A program made the translations under genes and the position numbers. The notes beneath the pieces are model-generated. The model did not search any database. It saw only the letters and a list, made by a program, of their open reading frames with translations, and had not been told where the DNA came from. Positions 12,769-23,255 of a DNA stretch of 64,000 nt are shown here, one piece after another. Position 1 is the first letter of the stretch. Each line of letters opens with the position of its first letter. The DNA is from Moniliophthora roreri (taxonomy: Eukaryota > Basidiomycota > Agaricomycetes > Agaricales > Marasmiaceae): assembly GCA_001466705.2 (NCBI GenBank), contig LATX02000211.1, forward strand, positions 806,001-870,000, read 5' to 3'.

Positions 12769-14461
12769 TTAATGCTTTGGTCTGAAGAGATAGTGTGCGA
12801 CGCCCCATCTGAAACAGAAGTGAGCGTCTAATTGCGGTAAGGATGACTGGAACTTACTCTTGTCCGTTATTGAAGTTGAACAACTCTGAGCATGCCATGT
12901 AGAATACTCGAAACCTATTGAGTGATGAGTAACGGACAACGTGTAGTATCGAGCTTCACACTTGTAAAAGGTTTTCTCTCCCTCCATGGGATCCAGCCCA
13001 TTCCCTATGGCGTCTTCGCGCAACTCCTTCAAACAAGCTGTACAATCTCAATTAGCTCTAAGCTGTCCACGCACGTAGGTTGGCAAATTGTTCACCTTTT
13101 GCATTCTTGTCTTGCGTCTTCAACCAGTCCTCGAGTGTCCTAGAATAGTTCACTCCTGATAAGTACCAGCTCTTTACGAGTGTGATATGCTCTTGAAAAT
13201 GTAACTAGGGGCGGGTCAGTACGGTTTCATCTGCTCCGGACCTGAATGCACGCACGAAGAGATCCAAGGAGGGCATTGTACCACCTGAGAGCTTCATCAG
13301 TAAGCGTCAAGGATAATCCAAACTTGAATCATACCAGAAAAGAAGTTCTTGGCCATCCATCCGTCCCCTTCCTCAAAGTGATATGGCGTCGTGCGGTGAC
13401 AAAAGACATGTATGAAAAGTAGAGAATCTTGGTCCTTCAGCCAGCTAGACACCTTCTTGAGAAGCATTTGATAATTCTTCATATGTTCAAACATCTGGTT
13501 GAAGGACTGTGGTTAAGCCGGTTTAAGGAGACTCATTTGGCTGTTTACCTCTATACTGAGTATGCGATCAAACCTGTTGGACCATTAGATTCGTCGTACT
13601 CTCCTTGAGTGTGATTACGCACCTTCTAGATCCAAAGTCGTGCGTATTGACATCGGCGGTAATGATCTACGGACAATTATTCAGTCGTGCGAGCACTGCG
13701 AAGACCAGGAGCATGTACTTCTAAGTTAGTCAGTCCACGAGAAGTCGCAGTCGAATCTATGTGGGCCTTCTGCGTGGTCGAATTTGAAAGGCCCGTCACG
13801 CGTGATTTTGGGTATTTCTGGTTAGTCATTGAATACGGAAGCGAAAAAACCAAATCTTGGAAGCAGATACCTGAGCGAGGTACAGCGAAAGGCTTCCCCA
13901 TCCTGCAGAATTTCATGAGCCTGATTTAAAAACCCACGGTAAACAGATACACTGACCGCACCCCAAGTCTAGAATTTCCATCCCATCCTTCAACTGAGCC
14001 TTCTCACAGTAACTCTCTAACATGAGAATTTCTGCTTCCTGCAACGTCTCTTTGCCGGTAGGATAAAGACATGACGAATACTTTGCGTAGGGTCCCAAAG
14101 TTGATAGAATGAACTTCGTCGAAACCTGCGAAAAGAAAATCAATCCGAGAGTTACCCAGACGACCACAGCTTGCGCACCTCATAATGTTGCTCGTTTGCC
14201 TTCTCTGGTACATCAGCTATCGTCGTTCTTGTTTTGACGCCTTCTATCCACTCCATTTTCGCTGCATAATTTGCTTCCAATGATCCATGGTCTATTTCAC
14301 GTAGTCGCTGTCGAAGCAATGCCCGAATGGCACGGCGAAGAATGAAATCGGGGACAAGGCCCTGCAAATAGGTTACTTCTGCGAACAAGCAAAAACAAGA
14401 GCATTCATACCCTGTCCAGTAGGTCATATCCAATCTCAAGAACGCTATCGGTGAGAGTCAT
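12769..14461 (-). CDS. CFA-synthase/N-methyltransferase-like SAM enzyme
   Basis: SAM-dependent methyltransferase of the cyclopropane-fatty-acyl-phospholipid synthase fold, the group that also contains plant coclaurine N-methyltransferase. Read on the minus strand from ATG 14461, exons give a helical N-terminal part (LVPDFILRRAIRALLRQRLR). SAM motif I, EILDLGCGWGSLSLYLAQ, is assembled across two introns, and VTGLSNSTTQKAHI follows. Then come FDRILSIEMFEHMKNY and HVFCHRTTPYHFEEGDGWM, which are characteristic of this subfamily, and the C-terminal AHYLFRPKH. Roughly eight introns. No disruption was seen. The real substrate (small amine or lipid) is unknown. It converges on GMC copy 1 with only about 115 nt between stop codons, so their 3' UTRs probably overlap. 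Confidence 0.85.
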
Positions 14462-14894
14462 GGCAGAAGGTAATGGGGGTAACGGTCGTTAATAGCGATG
14501 ATAGCATTCCGAGGAAGGGACACAATCAGTCACTGTTCACGTGAGTGTCGCCTTTCGCGACCCCCGGTGACGCAAATGGAAGAGGCAAATTGAAATTCCG
14601 AGTCGACGTCCGAGTTTACGACTCTTAGTATCCGGGCAAACTAAGGAAAAAGGTTGGGGAAGTGAGGGAGGGCAATGATATAAAGCACATAATCACATAC
14701 TCCAATGTAAATAATAAGAGATCCTCCAGCAAAGACTGAAGCGAATTCGTTGAAGCTGTGCCAGCTGCCAGTGCATTGAGCCGATGGTGAACGGATGTCG
14801 AAAAGCAATATTTCCGTGATATTCCACACGTGTACGCAGGACCCGTGCACACAAATGGCGTAGCATATATGTAGTAAAGCAATGTTTTTATGTC
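14462..14894. other. spacer without recognised gene
   Basis: This spacer lies between the start of the methyltransferase and the stop of MYND copy B, both on the minus strand. It should hold the methyltransferase promoter and the 3' UTR of copy B. No motif, repeat or coherent coding segment was seen. Confidence 0.4.
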
Positions 14895-16893
14895 TCAGTC
14901 CTCTTTCTGATAACTAAACCCGACCCAGTGATAGTCATGTTTGTACCCTGCAATCGCCGTACGAGCTACTACCAATAGGTCTTTCCCGTTCTTCCTCGCT
15001 TGATCCACCAATTCCTCCCAGTCCTCGTTCGGAGCGTACCGTTTCGCTAGGGCGACAGGCATAGTATCGATCGTGAAGGGAAGGAATGATTGACCGGTAT
15101 AGCCGAGAACAGATACTACAGGTTCAGTGATAGGTAATCGCTTCTTGGTACGGTATTGTGCCTGGTGGGAGACAAGAGCGGAGTGTGCACTGTTGGCGTG
15201 TTTTCGGATGAGCCAATCACGGTAGATTCGATCGCGGACCGTCAAGAGATACTCAGGCTGAGGTTCTCCGTCTTACAAAATTGCAGATTGAGTACCAATA
15301 TATCGAAGGTTGGCACGCGATGGAAATCTTACCCTTGTACAGTTGATTGTGTTTCTTGGACCAACAGAACTCTCGATGGTCCTTCCAAGAGACCCTTTGG
15401 CATTCCTGTGAGCAGTAATAAAGCACCGCGCAGCCTGAACATCGGAACATAGCAATACGCATGTCTTTGCTTTCCCGAGGTGTTGACCTCGGAATTGGAC
15501 ACTGAAAGTTATGATTTCAGTCATTTTGACCTATCGGAGAGGGAGCGAGTATCCACCTTAGGATTGCCACAACAGTTGAATCCCAGCCGATCCCATTCTC
15601 GTCGATCTTTTAGCCTGAGCTGAATTGTCTCCCGAAACTTGGGGAAGTAAGCATCCAATACCGTCCCCGGCTTGTAGAGTCCTTCAGCGTCTCGCAAAGC
15701 TTTCGGCAGGACCATGCATACTGAATGGTAGATCGATTTCCTTGCGATATCGTCCAACACCATTTGAACACTTTGCTCCCTTTGCAAGTAATCATTAGCA
15801 TCCCCATCTAGTTCGGCATCAACAAAATCCGCGGAAAGTACGAGCGACTTCAAGAATCCCGCCTTCAAAGCCTCAATGACGGCAGGGTACCCCTGCTGGT
15901 TGAACGTCCTATAAAAATAGACGACACAGTCAAAGTAGGACCTGACAAGGCTGTACGTCTTTGGATGGTTGTGTCGGACTTGATCCCTTCGTTGATCAAT
16001 CCACTTCATGACGCGACAAATCCAGTAAATCGACCGACACCGCAGGAAAGCCGCATTGAAGTGAGGTGTGCTATGCGTGCATCTAAGAAACATGGCCATC
16101 TGTAGCTGGAGCAGGACAGGATCCGTGTCCCCAGAAATTGCGTCAGTGAGCCGGTGAAGAATGTCGGAGGCAAATGAGACGGGTGCGTTGTCAATCGCCT
16201 CGCAGATACCCATTCCACGTCCACGGTCAAGAAAGTTATCGAAGAGTTCGTAACAACAAATCGCAGTATGCAGATAGATGGGTGTAGTGGGAGCGTGACA
16301 TATCGGCATCCGAGTGGCGAGAAGGAAGAGAGATGCGGCGACGTTTGTACAGTTTGGTGTCGATTTCATGATAGAAAAGGAGTTCCGGGAAAGAGAAAAG
16401 GCGAATAAGACCTTTGCAATGGCGAAATGTAAGGCATGACAAAAGTTACCCATGTGGTCAAGAGGAACGGTGGACGAAAACGAATCAGATCGTGGGTTCA
16501 GGTAGCTGTCGTAGAGGAATAGGACCCAAGCCCATATCTGTGGCCAGCACCTCTCGGCTTCAGAAAACATCATCTGCGACATAAATCTGTCCTTCTTGAA
16601 GCCCTCTCCGAGGGATACGAGCGCTATCCTGGCGAGGATGTGTGGGTGTGTTCCGGCAAAGGTTCCTAGGGAGGCATCGGGTACTGGGACAGGAAGATGA
16701 TGTAGAAAGGTTGGTATTGTCTTCAACAAGTCGAGAGCACTTCGTGAGCCCATCTTCCCGAGCTGCTCTAAAGCATCTTGAGATCCAGATTTGGCGCTCT
16801 TCTCCAACAGTGAAAACCTTGGCTAAGGAGCTCCAAATGTCGAGATGTGCTCACAATTGGAGCAAGATGAGCACTCACTTTGGTGGCAGACAT
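14895..16893 (-). CDS. MYND zinc-finger protein (copy B, intact)
   Basis: One of two apparently intact members of the local MYND family. A tiny first exon, MSATK, starts at ATG 16893 and is spliced in phase to PRFSLLEKSAKSGSQDAL; the same tiny-exon design is seen in the copy at 28036. A long helical region of about 420 residues follows, with LVSLGEGFKKDRF, LFLYDSYLNPRSD and IEALKAGFLKSLV. It is helix-rich and may be ARM-like, but I do not recognise a named domain. Next comes the MYND finger (FRCSGCAVLYYCSQECQ, then HREFC), and a C-terminal tail with VSHQAQYRT and TEPVVSVLGY. MYND fingers usually bind proline-rich partner peptides; the role of this fungal family is unknown. The stop is at 14895-14897. 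Confidence 0.85.
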
Positions 16894-17145
16894 GGTGGTG
16901 CCTATCCGAGGGAATCTGACAGTAGAGGTGAATCTAGCAGTGCCAGTCAGCGACGCAAGAGCCCCACAGTTTTCAAGTCCGGTGGGTATCGTAGGTACTA
17001 TGTGGAAGCAAGCAATAGTCGACTCGGAAATTTCAGCAGCCTAATACGCTGTGAGAGAGGAGTGTCACCCACACGTGACAAGCGCGAACTCGGTTTAGTC
17101 AAAGAAAAAAGAACGATTTTGGTTTAACTCCTACATGTACACTAG

Positions 17146-17578
17146 CTACCAGCAAAACCGATCCAACAGAATTCGTTGTTCGTTGTGACAACGATCATCA
17201 AAGGCAGTTTCCCATATCTCTCCTGCGAGACTATCCCACTGTTCATCTGATGGATAGTACTGACGCCTCGCCTCTGATGCCCTTAAGATACTAATTTTGA
17301 ACAAGGATAATGACTGGAATTTATCTCCACCGAGCCCTTCTGCGAAGGAAATGAGGGCTATCTGAGCAAGCGCATGGGGGTGCGCTTCTATTGGCCGTAC
17401 AGAACATTCGAGAGCTGGAATTGGGAAAGGAAGATGTAGCAAAAGGTTTGGCATGGTCCCTAATAAGAAACGCATCGTCTTCTGATTACTGTTTTTGAAT
17501 GGCCCCGTCGCCTGCGACTGCATATTTCAAGAGTAGAAGGTTGTAAACGAGGGCAATGCTCACTTTGATTGGTTTCAT
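17146..17578 (-). pseudogene. MYND-family relic with internal deletion (copy C)
   Basis: The minus strand begins with ATG 17578 and MKPIK followed by a GT donor, mimicking the tiny first exon of copies B and F. Next a frame reads LLLLKYAVAGDGAIQKQ (compare SLLEKSAKSGSQDALEQ) but meets a stop. In another frame, LLLHLPFPIPALE and HPHALAQIALISFAEGLGGD match the N-terminal region of copy B. Within a few codons the text changes to ARRQYYPSDEQWDSLA, which matches the far C-terminal AKRYAPNEDWEELV of copy B. The whole middle, about 400 residues including the MYND finger, is therefore deleted. It lies directly upstream of copy B on the same strand, so an abortive tandem duplicate is likely. Confidence 0.75.
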
Positions 17579-18143
17579 GTCGGAAGTGCCGATACACTAA
17601 TAGTACCTTGGATCCTGCAATTAACTTATGCGTCAATCCGAGAAGTGAATACGGGGTTGAACACGACGACAGTGTCAATGACCAATTGGCGAGAGCAAGT
17701 CCAAACTGAAGTTTGATTTCTCAAATGGAAGCCAACCGCGTGACGCGTCGACAAAGGCACTTGCGAGGACTTGAAGCTATTCTATTGATGAAAAGTACTC
17801 GTAAACCAAAAAAAAAAAGTAGATCAAAAGATATCAGTAAATGTTACAATACATGACCATGTACATCATAGTCGTTCATTCATTCAAAACGTGGAAGAGG
17901 AACATTCCATTCGATAGCAATGAGGCAGAGAAGATAGATCAGGAAAAAAAGGGAAGAAGTAAGATGGCGCAATAGGTTTCGGAATCGCGGGAGTCGTCAA
18001 GGAGAAGAAAAAGAGTACATAGCATATGTGCAATCCAAGGTGAAGAATATAGTTGTCATCCATCCAGATGGTAAGCACAGAAAGAAAAAGTTGAAATAAT
18101 ACTTAAATTACTCTCATCGTCGATCATTTGCAGGGCATGTTCA
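17579..18143. other. spacer and 3' UTR of the repeat protein
   Basis: AT- and purine-rich stretch of 565 nt with an A-run near 17810. It probably holds the 3' UTR of the large minus-strand repeat gene and a remnant promoter for copy C. I see no gene. Confidence 0.4.
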
Positions 18144-21100
18144 TCAGCTTGAGCCTTTGACGGGGAGATCAATTATAATCAGTCTCCCGTTGCTTGGGTC
18201 TTCTTTGTATGTGAAACCATACCTATGCATATTGTAGGTCAGTAACGTTGAACCAGCAAAGAGAAGAAGGTGAACGGACTCTTGAAGTGCATCGCATATC
18301 GGCCCCTTGAAGTTGGGACCCTTATTGGGACCCTTCTTTGCTTTAGGTGTCATCACCTTCAACTGAGTCTTGCCTGCCTTCAACAGCTCAACAATCCGCT
18401 CGTTCACCAGCTCAACACCAATTTTGGGGTTATTACCAGTGACTTCAAACTCGTCACGAACATCGGAGGACTCGGAAGATTCTGAACCAGTCATCAGGGC
18501 CACTTTCATTTCGACTGAATCTGAAGTAGACATACCAGGGAACAAAATCTTCTCTCTCTTCAACTGTAGCCTCTTCTTCTCTTTCTCTAACTTGCTCATC
18601 AACCCCAGCTTCTCGGCTGCCAACGCGACACCCTCAGTACCACCATCTTCTAGCGCAGCTTCCTTCTGTCTATAAGCTTCTGCGATCTCCTTCTCTTTCG
18701 CAGCAATCTCCTGACGAAGTGTTACCGCAACTGCCAAACGACGCGAAGGTGAACCTGGGTCTTCAACTTCGATCTCTTCTTCGACTTCATCCTCAGGAAT
18801 AGTAGGTGGTATCTCAGCGGCGGGAGCAGCATTAGGATCCGGCACCTCGACACCATCCGGGTATAAGGAGGAAAACCTCGGTGGGGGTGTCTGACCTTGA
18901 GAGTCTCTTTGTCGCGATTCATCCGTCCCCTGTTGCTCTTGTTCTTGCTGCTGCTGCTGCTGCTTCTCATCTCCTTCCACCTCCAGCTTCTCCTGTCCGT
19001 CTATAGCACCACTATACCCAAAGTTGATAAGGTCGATACCCATCGTAGAAGGGGGTACTCCCGCTTGACTCTTCACACCACTGACACCAGTGCCTGCTTT
19101 TGTCGGAACCCGATTCCGCTGCTCTTCAGGTTGCAGTTGATGTTGCAGCTCTTCCTCTTCTTCCTCTTCTTCGTCATTCTCAGCCCCAATGTTCGATAAA
19201 GAATCGCCAGGAGCAAGAGAAGCCGCGTGTGACTTGGCTTTCTTGTGCTTTGGGGTCTTGATTGGAGGTGCTATCGAATAGTCAACGCCAAACATTGAGG
19301 GAAGTTTGGAAGGGGCGGCCGATACGTGGTCGTCTTCGGCACCGATCCCTGAGGGTGCTTTAGATTGTGCTCTCGAACCTGCTTTGGAGGGGGCGGCGGA
19401 TACATGATCATCTTCAGCACGTGCAGAAGGCGCTTTGGACTGAGCTCTTGACGCTGCTTTGGAGGGAACGGCCGATACATGGTCATCTTCAGCATCAGCC
19501 CCTGAGGGTCCTTTGGATTGGGCTCTCGAAACTGCTTTGGAAGGAGCGACGGATGCATGATCCTCGGCGCCGGGCGGTGTTGGTGCTTTGGATTGGGCTC
19601 TTGAATGCGCTTTGGAAGGAGCAGCGGATGCGCGATCATCTTCGGCGTCGGGCGGTGTTGGTGCCTTGGATTGGGCTCTTGAATGCGCTTTAGAGGGAGC
19701 AGCGGATGCACGATCATCCTCGGCGTTGGGCGGTGTCGGTGCTTTGGATTGGGCTCTTGAAGGCGCTTTGGAACCCCACAAGTTATCAACAAATGAGGGT
19801 GTTTTCGACGGTGCTTGAGACACTGCGTCATCGTCAGGCTCGTTCAGAGCTGAAGGTGCTTTCGATGGTGCGACGGAACCCACTCGAGAAATGGCGTCCT
19901 CTTTAGGCTTGCCCCAAGCTGACGGTGCTTTCGAAGCTGCCTTGGATGGGGCGACAGATGCTACTTGTGACACCGCATCATCGTTGGGTTTACCCGCTGC
20001 CGTCGGTGCTCTGGAAGGTGCAACGGAAGCAGTGTCGTCCTTGTCCTTGCCAATAGCCGAAGGTGCTTTAGATGGTGCAACAGGAGGCGCTGCTGTCGGA
20101 GCCTTAGATGGTGCGACAGAAGCTACTTCGGATACCGCGGGCACCTTGTCTTTACCCCAACCACTCCAGCCCCAACCTGACGCTGCCTTCGATGGTGCTT
20201 TGGACGGAGCGACCGATGCCACCTGCGAGACAGTGTCTTCGTTGCCTTTATCCGCCGCTGTCGGTGCCTTTGTGGATGGAGCGGTAGAGGATACTTCTGT
20301 AACAGTGTCCATTCTGCTTTTACCTCCCCATAGTGAGGGTGCCTTTGAGGGAGCTTTGGAGGGGGCGACGGATGATATCTCTGATGCGACGTCAGTCTTT
20401 GCTTTACCCCAAGCAGACGGCGCTTTTGAAGGTGCTTTCGAAGGAGCAACAGATGCCACCTCGGATGCAGCGACCTCGGTCGTGGCTTTTTCTGCCGCCG
20501 TTGGTGCTCTTGACGGAGCAACAGATGCTACCTCCGAAGCGACGTCAGTCCTGGCTTTACCTACTGCTGTCGGTGCTCTCGATGGTGCTCTCGATGGTGC
20601 TCTCGATGGTGTTCTCGACGGTGCCTTCGAGGGAGCAACAGAAGCTACTTGTGAGACAACATCGTCATCGAAATCACCCCAAGATGAAGGCGCCCTCGAA
20701 GTCGCTCCTGATTGGCCAACGTGACCATACGCAGCTCCACCCCACGCTGAAGGCGCCCTGGAAGGCGCCATGGAGGGTGCGACTGACTCAAGGTCATCAT
20801 CATCGTCGATTCCTAATCCTGAGGGTGCTTTGGATGGAGCTCGTGAAGGTGCAACTGAACCTGCCTTTGAACGTGCTTTGAAGTATGAAGGAGCTTCTGA
20901 GGTTGCGTAGTTGTAGTTGAGGTTATCATCCGGTAATGCTTTGCCCTTCTCCGACGTGGCACTATCACTGACTTCTCCCCATTCTGCTTTCTCCATCTCC
21001 AGACTCTCCTCCAGGTCCTTGGGCGGTGGAGGAGGCGGCGCCATGCTTCCTACTATTTGTTGCCATTCTCCTGAGATGTCATCGGGCACCTCCATATCAG

Positions 21101-22229
21101 GGACTTGGTCTGGCGGTGGCAGGGGCGTTTCCGGTGGCAGCGAACCCGCACCGACGACCTCGGGAAGCGCGATGGATAGTTTAGTTGGTGTAGCGTCTGC
21201 ATCTCTGACTCCTGCTGCCGCCTCTGCTTCCCGTTCTCGTTCCTGCTCCAACTCATCCGATATGTCACGAACTGAGGAGACGTCGGGTACTTCTGTCACC
21301 GTAGACTCTGAGTCGTCGTCGTCTGATGAACCATAAAGATCCATGTCCTCTGGAATCTGCGCGAACCTGAACCCTGTAGAAGTGCCTGCTGCGCTCTCAT
21401 TGTCCGTTGTGAGACCCGATGAAGACTCGGTGGACGTAAGTTGTGTTCGTGGGTTTGAACGTGACCGTGAGTGTGAATGTCGGGAGGCCCGGGAGACTCT
21501 GGTAGATGGTGTAACCGAAGATACCTCTGTTTCAGTCTCAGAGTCGCGTACGAAATGACCTGGAAGGCGTGTTGTCCTTTTCGGCGTGACTGCGGGTGAA
21601 ACAATAGATACGGTTCGTCGGGAGGGTGCCGGGGTATCGGTTGTAGGTGTAACAGGTGTCGCAGTGGTACCAGAAGTAATGGAATTCGCGTCAGAGGCGA
21701 CTGACGAGGCGGAAGTTCTGGATGGGGAGAAGCGGACGGTTCGGGGTCTTGACCAACGACCCAATGACAGATTTGGAGCCGAAATCGCCACTCGAGGCAT
21801 GGACCTCGACATATAATACAGTTCTCTTCGGATTCTTCTCCATGTCCTCTTCATTCCAGTCTGACGCCAGACTACCGGTGCAATATCAGCCAAAACCAAC
21901 CCCATGCCCGTCCATAGTAAAATGAACAATAAACGGGCCAAATTCTCCGTCACTAGGAAATCCACGAACATTCGCACTGCGTAGGCAATGTAAGGGTCGG
22001 TGGAATGCGGCAGTTTTTGCATGAAATGCAGGGTGACAATCCCTTCCCATAATCCAACAATAACAGAGGAAATTTTCAGGGAACCGCGGCCAACGACATT
22101 GACAACGAGGCGGAGGGCGAGACCATAACCAATTGCGACTATGCTGTCCATAATAGACGCAGTACGAGCATCGATGCCTAGTGAAGATGAGCGTGAGGAA
22201 AAATAGGACGGGGTCACGATGCTCGACAT
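18144..22229 (-). CDS. giant APSKAPS-repeat membrane protein with Smr-like domain
   Basis: Frame of 1361 codons from ATG 22229; about 1342 if the 57-nt intron at 18223-18279 is removed. Residues ~25-65 and ~85-115 are hydrophobic and predict two or more membrane segments, followed by a basic stretch (KRTWRRIRREL). A long Ser/Pro/acidic disordered part follows, then a repeat of about 500 residues built on APSKAPS, ASVAPS and SWGK/DD units (roughly 19270-20880). After it come Glu/Gln-rich runs and a coiled coil (LRQEIAAKEKEIAEAYRQKE). The C-terminal ~90 residues (VNERIVELLKAGKTQLKVMT ... ALQEYGFTYKEDPSNGRLII) match the pattern of an Smr domain, a fold that binds or nicks nucleic acid; this is my inference. 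The glycine-rich motif is degenerate (KKGPNKGPN). Real gene: very long uninterrupted frame. Confidence 0.85.
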   Translation of the reverse strand: MSSIVTPSYFSSRSSSLGIDARTASIMDSIVAIGYGLALRLVVNVVGRGSLKISSVIVGLWEGIVTLHFMQKLPHSTDPYIAYAVRMFVDFLVTENLARLLFILLWTGMGLVLADIAPVVWRQTGMKRTWRRIRRELYYMSRSMPRVAISAPNLSLGRWSRPRTVRFSPSRTSASSVASDANSITSGTTATPVTPTTDTPAPSRRTVSIVSPAVTPKRTTRLPGHFVRDSETETEVSSVTPSTRVSRASRHSHSRSRSNPRTQLTSTESSSGLTTDNESAAGTSTGFRFAQIPEDMDLYGSSDDDDSESTVTEVPDVSSVRDISDELEQEREREAEAAAGVRDADATPTKLSIALPEVVGAGSLPPETPLPPPDQVPDMEVPDDISGEWQQIVGSMAPPPPPPKDLEESLEMEKAEWGEVSDSATSEKGKALPDDNLNYNYATSEAPSYFKARSKAGSVAPSRAPSKAPSGLGIDDDDDLESVAPSMAPSRAPSAWGGAAYGHVGQSGATSRAPSSWGDFDDDVVSQVASVAPSKAPSRTPSRAPSRAPSRAPTAVGKARTDVASEVASVAPSRAPTAAEKATTEVAASEVASVAPSKAPSKAPSAWGKAKTDVASEISSVAPSKAPSKAPSLWGGKSRMDTVTEVSSTAPSTKAPTAADKGNEDTVSQVASVAPSKAPSKAASGWGWSGWGKDKVPAVSEVASVAPSKAPTAAPPVAPSKAPSAIGKDKDDTASVAPSRAPTAAGKPNDDAVSQVASVAPSKAASKAPSAWGKPKEDAISRVGSVAPSKAPSALNEPDDDAVSQAPSKTPSFVDNLWGSKAPSRAQSKAPTPPNAEDDRASAAPSKAHSRAQSKAPTPPDAEDDRASAAPSKAHSRAQSKAPTPPGAEDHASVAPSKAVSRAQSKGPSGADAEDDHVSAVPSKAASRAQSKAPSARAEDDHVSAAPSKAGSRAQSKAPSGIGAEDDHVSAAPSKLPSMFGVDYSIAPPIKTPKHKKAKSHAASLAPGDSLSNIGAENDEEEEEEEELQHQLQPEEQRNRVPTKAGTGVSGVKSQAGVPPSTMGIDLINFGYSGAIDGQEKLEVEGDEKQQQQQQEQEQQGTDESRQRDSQGQTPPPRFSSLYPDGVEVPDPNAAPAAEIPPTIPEDEVEEEIEVEDPGSPSRRLAVAVTLRQEIAAKEKEIAEAYRQKEAALEDGGTEGVALAAEKLGLMSKLEKEKKRLQLKREKILFPGMSTSDSVEMKVALMTGSESSESSDVRDEFEVTGNNPKIGVELVNERIVELLKAGKTQLKVMTPKAKKGPNKGPNFKGPICDALQESVHLLLFAGSTLLTYNMHRYGFTYKEDPSNGRLIIIDLPVKGSS
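18223..18279 (-). other. 57-nt frame-preserving intron in the Smr-like domain
   Basis: On the minus strand the segment runs GTCCGT ... TTACTGACC ... CATAG. It has a donor, a branch-like CTGAC and an acceptor, and is 57 nt with no in-frame stop. Removing it brings ALQE next to YGFTYKEDP, as in Smr domains, while retaining it inserts a hydrophobic 19-residue piece. Confidence 0.65.
19270..20880 (-). repeat. degenerate APSKAPS coding tandem repeat
   Basis: The DNA repeats a unit of about 60-100 nt coding for variants of VAPSKAPSxWGK-acidic-SEVAS. The left part (19270-19830) uses a related unit, APSKAxSRAQSKAPxP. Open frames on both strands and in other phases across this stretch are by-products of the repeat and not genes. 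Confidence 0.85.
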
Positions 22230-22440
22230 TGTCCGCGAGATATCACTGGAATTGGGCGGCTCTGCTCAGCCACCCGAACACAATTTGCCTCGTGTCGCCT
22301 CATGTCGCTTGTCAGTGTGAGAATTCCTCTTCGCTTATGATGGTAATTTATCACTCAGATAATCCCGGGAGCGCACTGGAAAGTTGACGAGGAACCAAGT
22401 GGTCAGGCAAATATTACAAAATGGTCTTAAGAACTGAATG
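22230..22440. other. promoter region of the repeat protein
   Basis: Short spacer between the repeat protein start (-) and a TATA element facing right. It probably carries both promoters. No other structure seen. Confidence 0.3.
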
Positions 22441-22447
22441 TATATAA
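22441..22447 (+). promoter_or_regulatory. TATA box TATATAA
   Basis: TATATAA lies 41 nt before the ATG at 22482 in a context (pyrimidine-rich leader, CACAATG start) very like the GH92 promoter. It marks a gene or former gene reading right. Confidence 0.45.
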
Positions 22448-22481
22448 CACTGTGACTTGTTCATTCAGTCAACCGCCCACA

Positions 22482-23123
22482 ATGACTTTCGGTATTCTGG
22501 GCGATGCTGTTCAGGGTATGCATATGCAAACTTGACCAGTGGCTTCTCAGTGGGTATATGTCGCAAATGGAAGCGTTACATCACCAAGACTTTTGTTATT
22601 TGAAAACCCGGAGAGTTGAGTCACCTTGACCGACGACATTGCGCTTGGGATGCGGGATACGAGAAAGCGAGAAAAGATGTTCAGCAGAACTTTACATCCA
22701 TCATCCTAAAGCTTCTGTCAGTATCAATGACTGTCTTGAGAAAACGATCGAACAAAGAAGCAAAACCACGGCGTCGAAGCATACAACGGCTCACCCCAGC
22801 GAAATATCGTCCGATTCCACTACAGGACGTATAGACCCAGAAGTCGAACATATATACAACACAGATTCAGCCAACTGTCGACAGATGCTATGAATCGCAA
22901 TAGATCTTCTTCAACCATACTGTCACTGAACTTGAACTCAAACCAACTAAATGTCTACCCTGCATCAGGCACAACGATGACCACCAAAGGTACTCTGTCA
23001 TTGAGTCTCTTCGCCTTAGCCAGAAGCTTCGCCCGACCTACCTGGGCTTCCCGGCATTTCCGCTTGACCTCTTCCGCAGTCATCGTCGTGAGTTTATACG
23101 GAACCTTTGGACGAAGATCCTAA
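22482..23123 (+). other. unrecognised gene-like region, probably decayed
   Basis: The ATG at 22482 opens MTFGILGDAVQ and is followed by a possible donor. Further right, WVYVANGSVTSPRLLLFENP (about 22550-22615) and a longer frame after an AG near 22900 (HTVTELELKPTKCLPCIRH, then RPTYLGFPAFPLDLF) look protein-like. However, I could not join them with acceptable introns: one needed would be about 24 nt, and stops fall between them. I do not recognise the family. A small multi-exon gene or its relic is the best description. Confidence 0.3.
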
Positions 23124-23255
23124 TCTGTCACGTAGGCCATAAAGCCCTTGTCTCGTCAATCATGTCGCACAGAAATGGGTAGGCCGTCTAAAAGGTGCTC
23201 ACCTGTTTCTATCATGATCGCAAAGAAGGAGCGGAAGGCGGGTCTCTTTTAGCCC

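Noticed and set aside
16805..16807. TTG as the start of MYND copy B (likewise TTG 28114 for copy F)
   Set aside because: A tiny ATG exon upstream splices in phase in both intact copies, so these codons are internal.
19271..20881. Several long open frames on both strands across the repeat region
   Set aside because: They mirror the periodic APSKAPS coding repeat in other phases; composition is monotonous and there is no independent motif.
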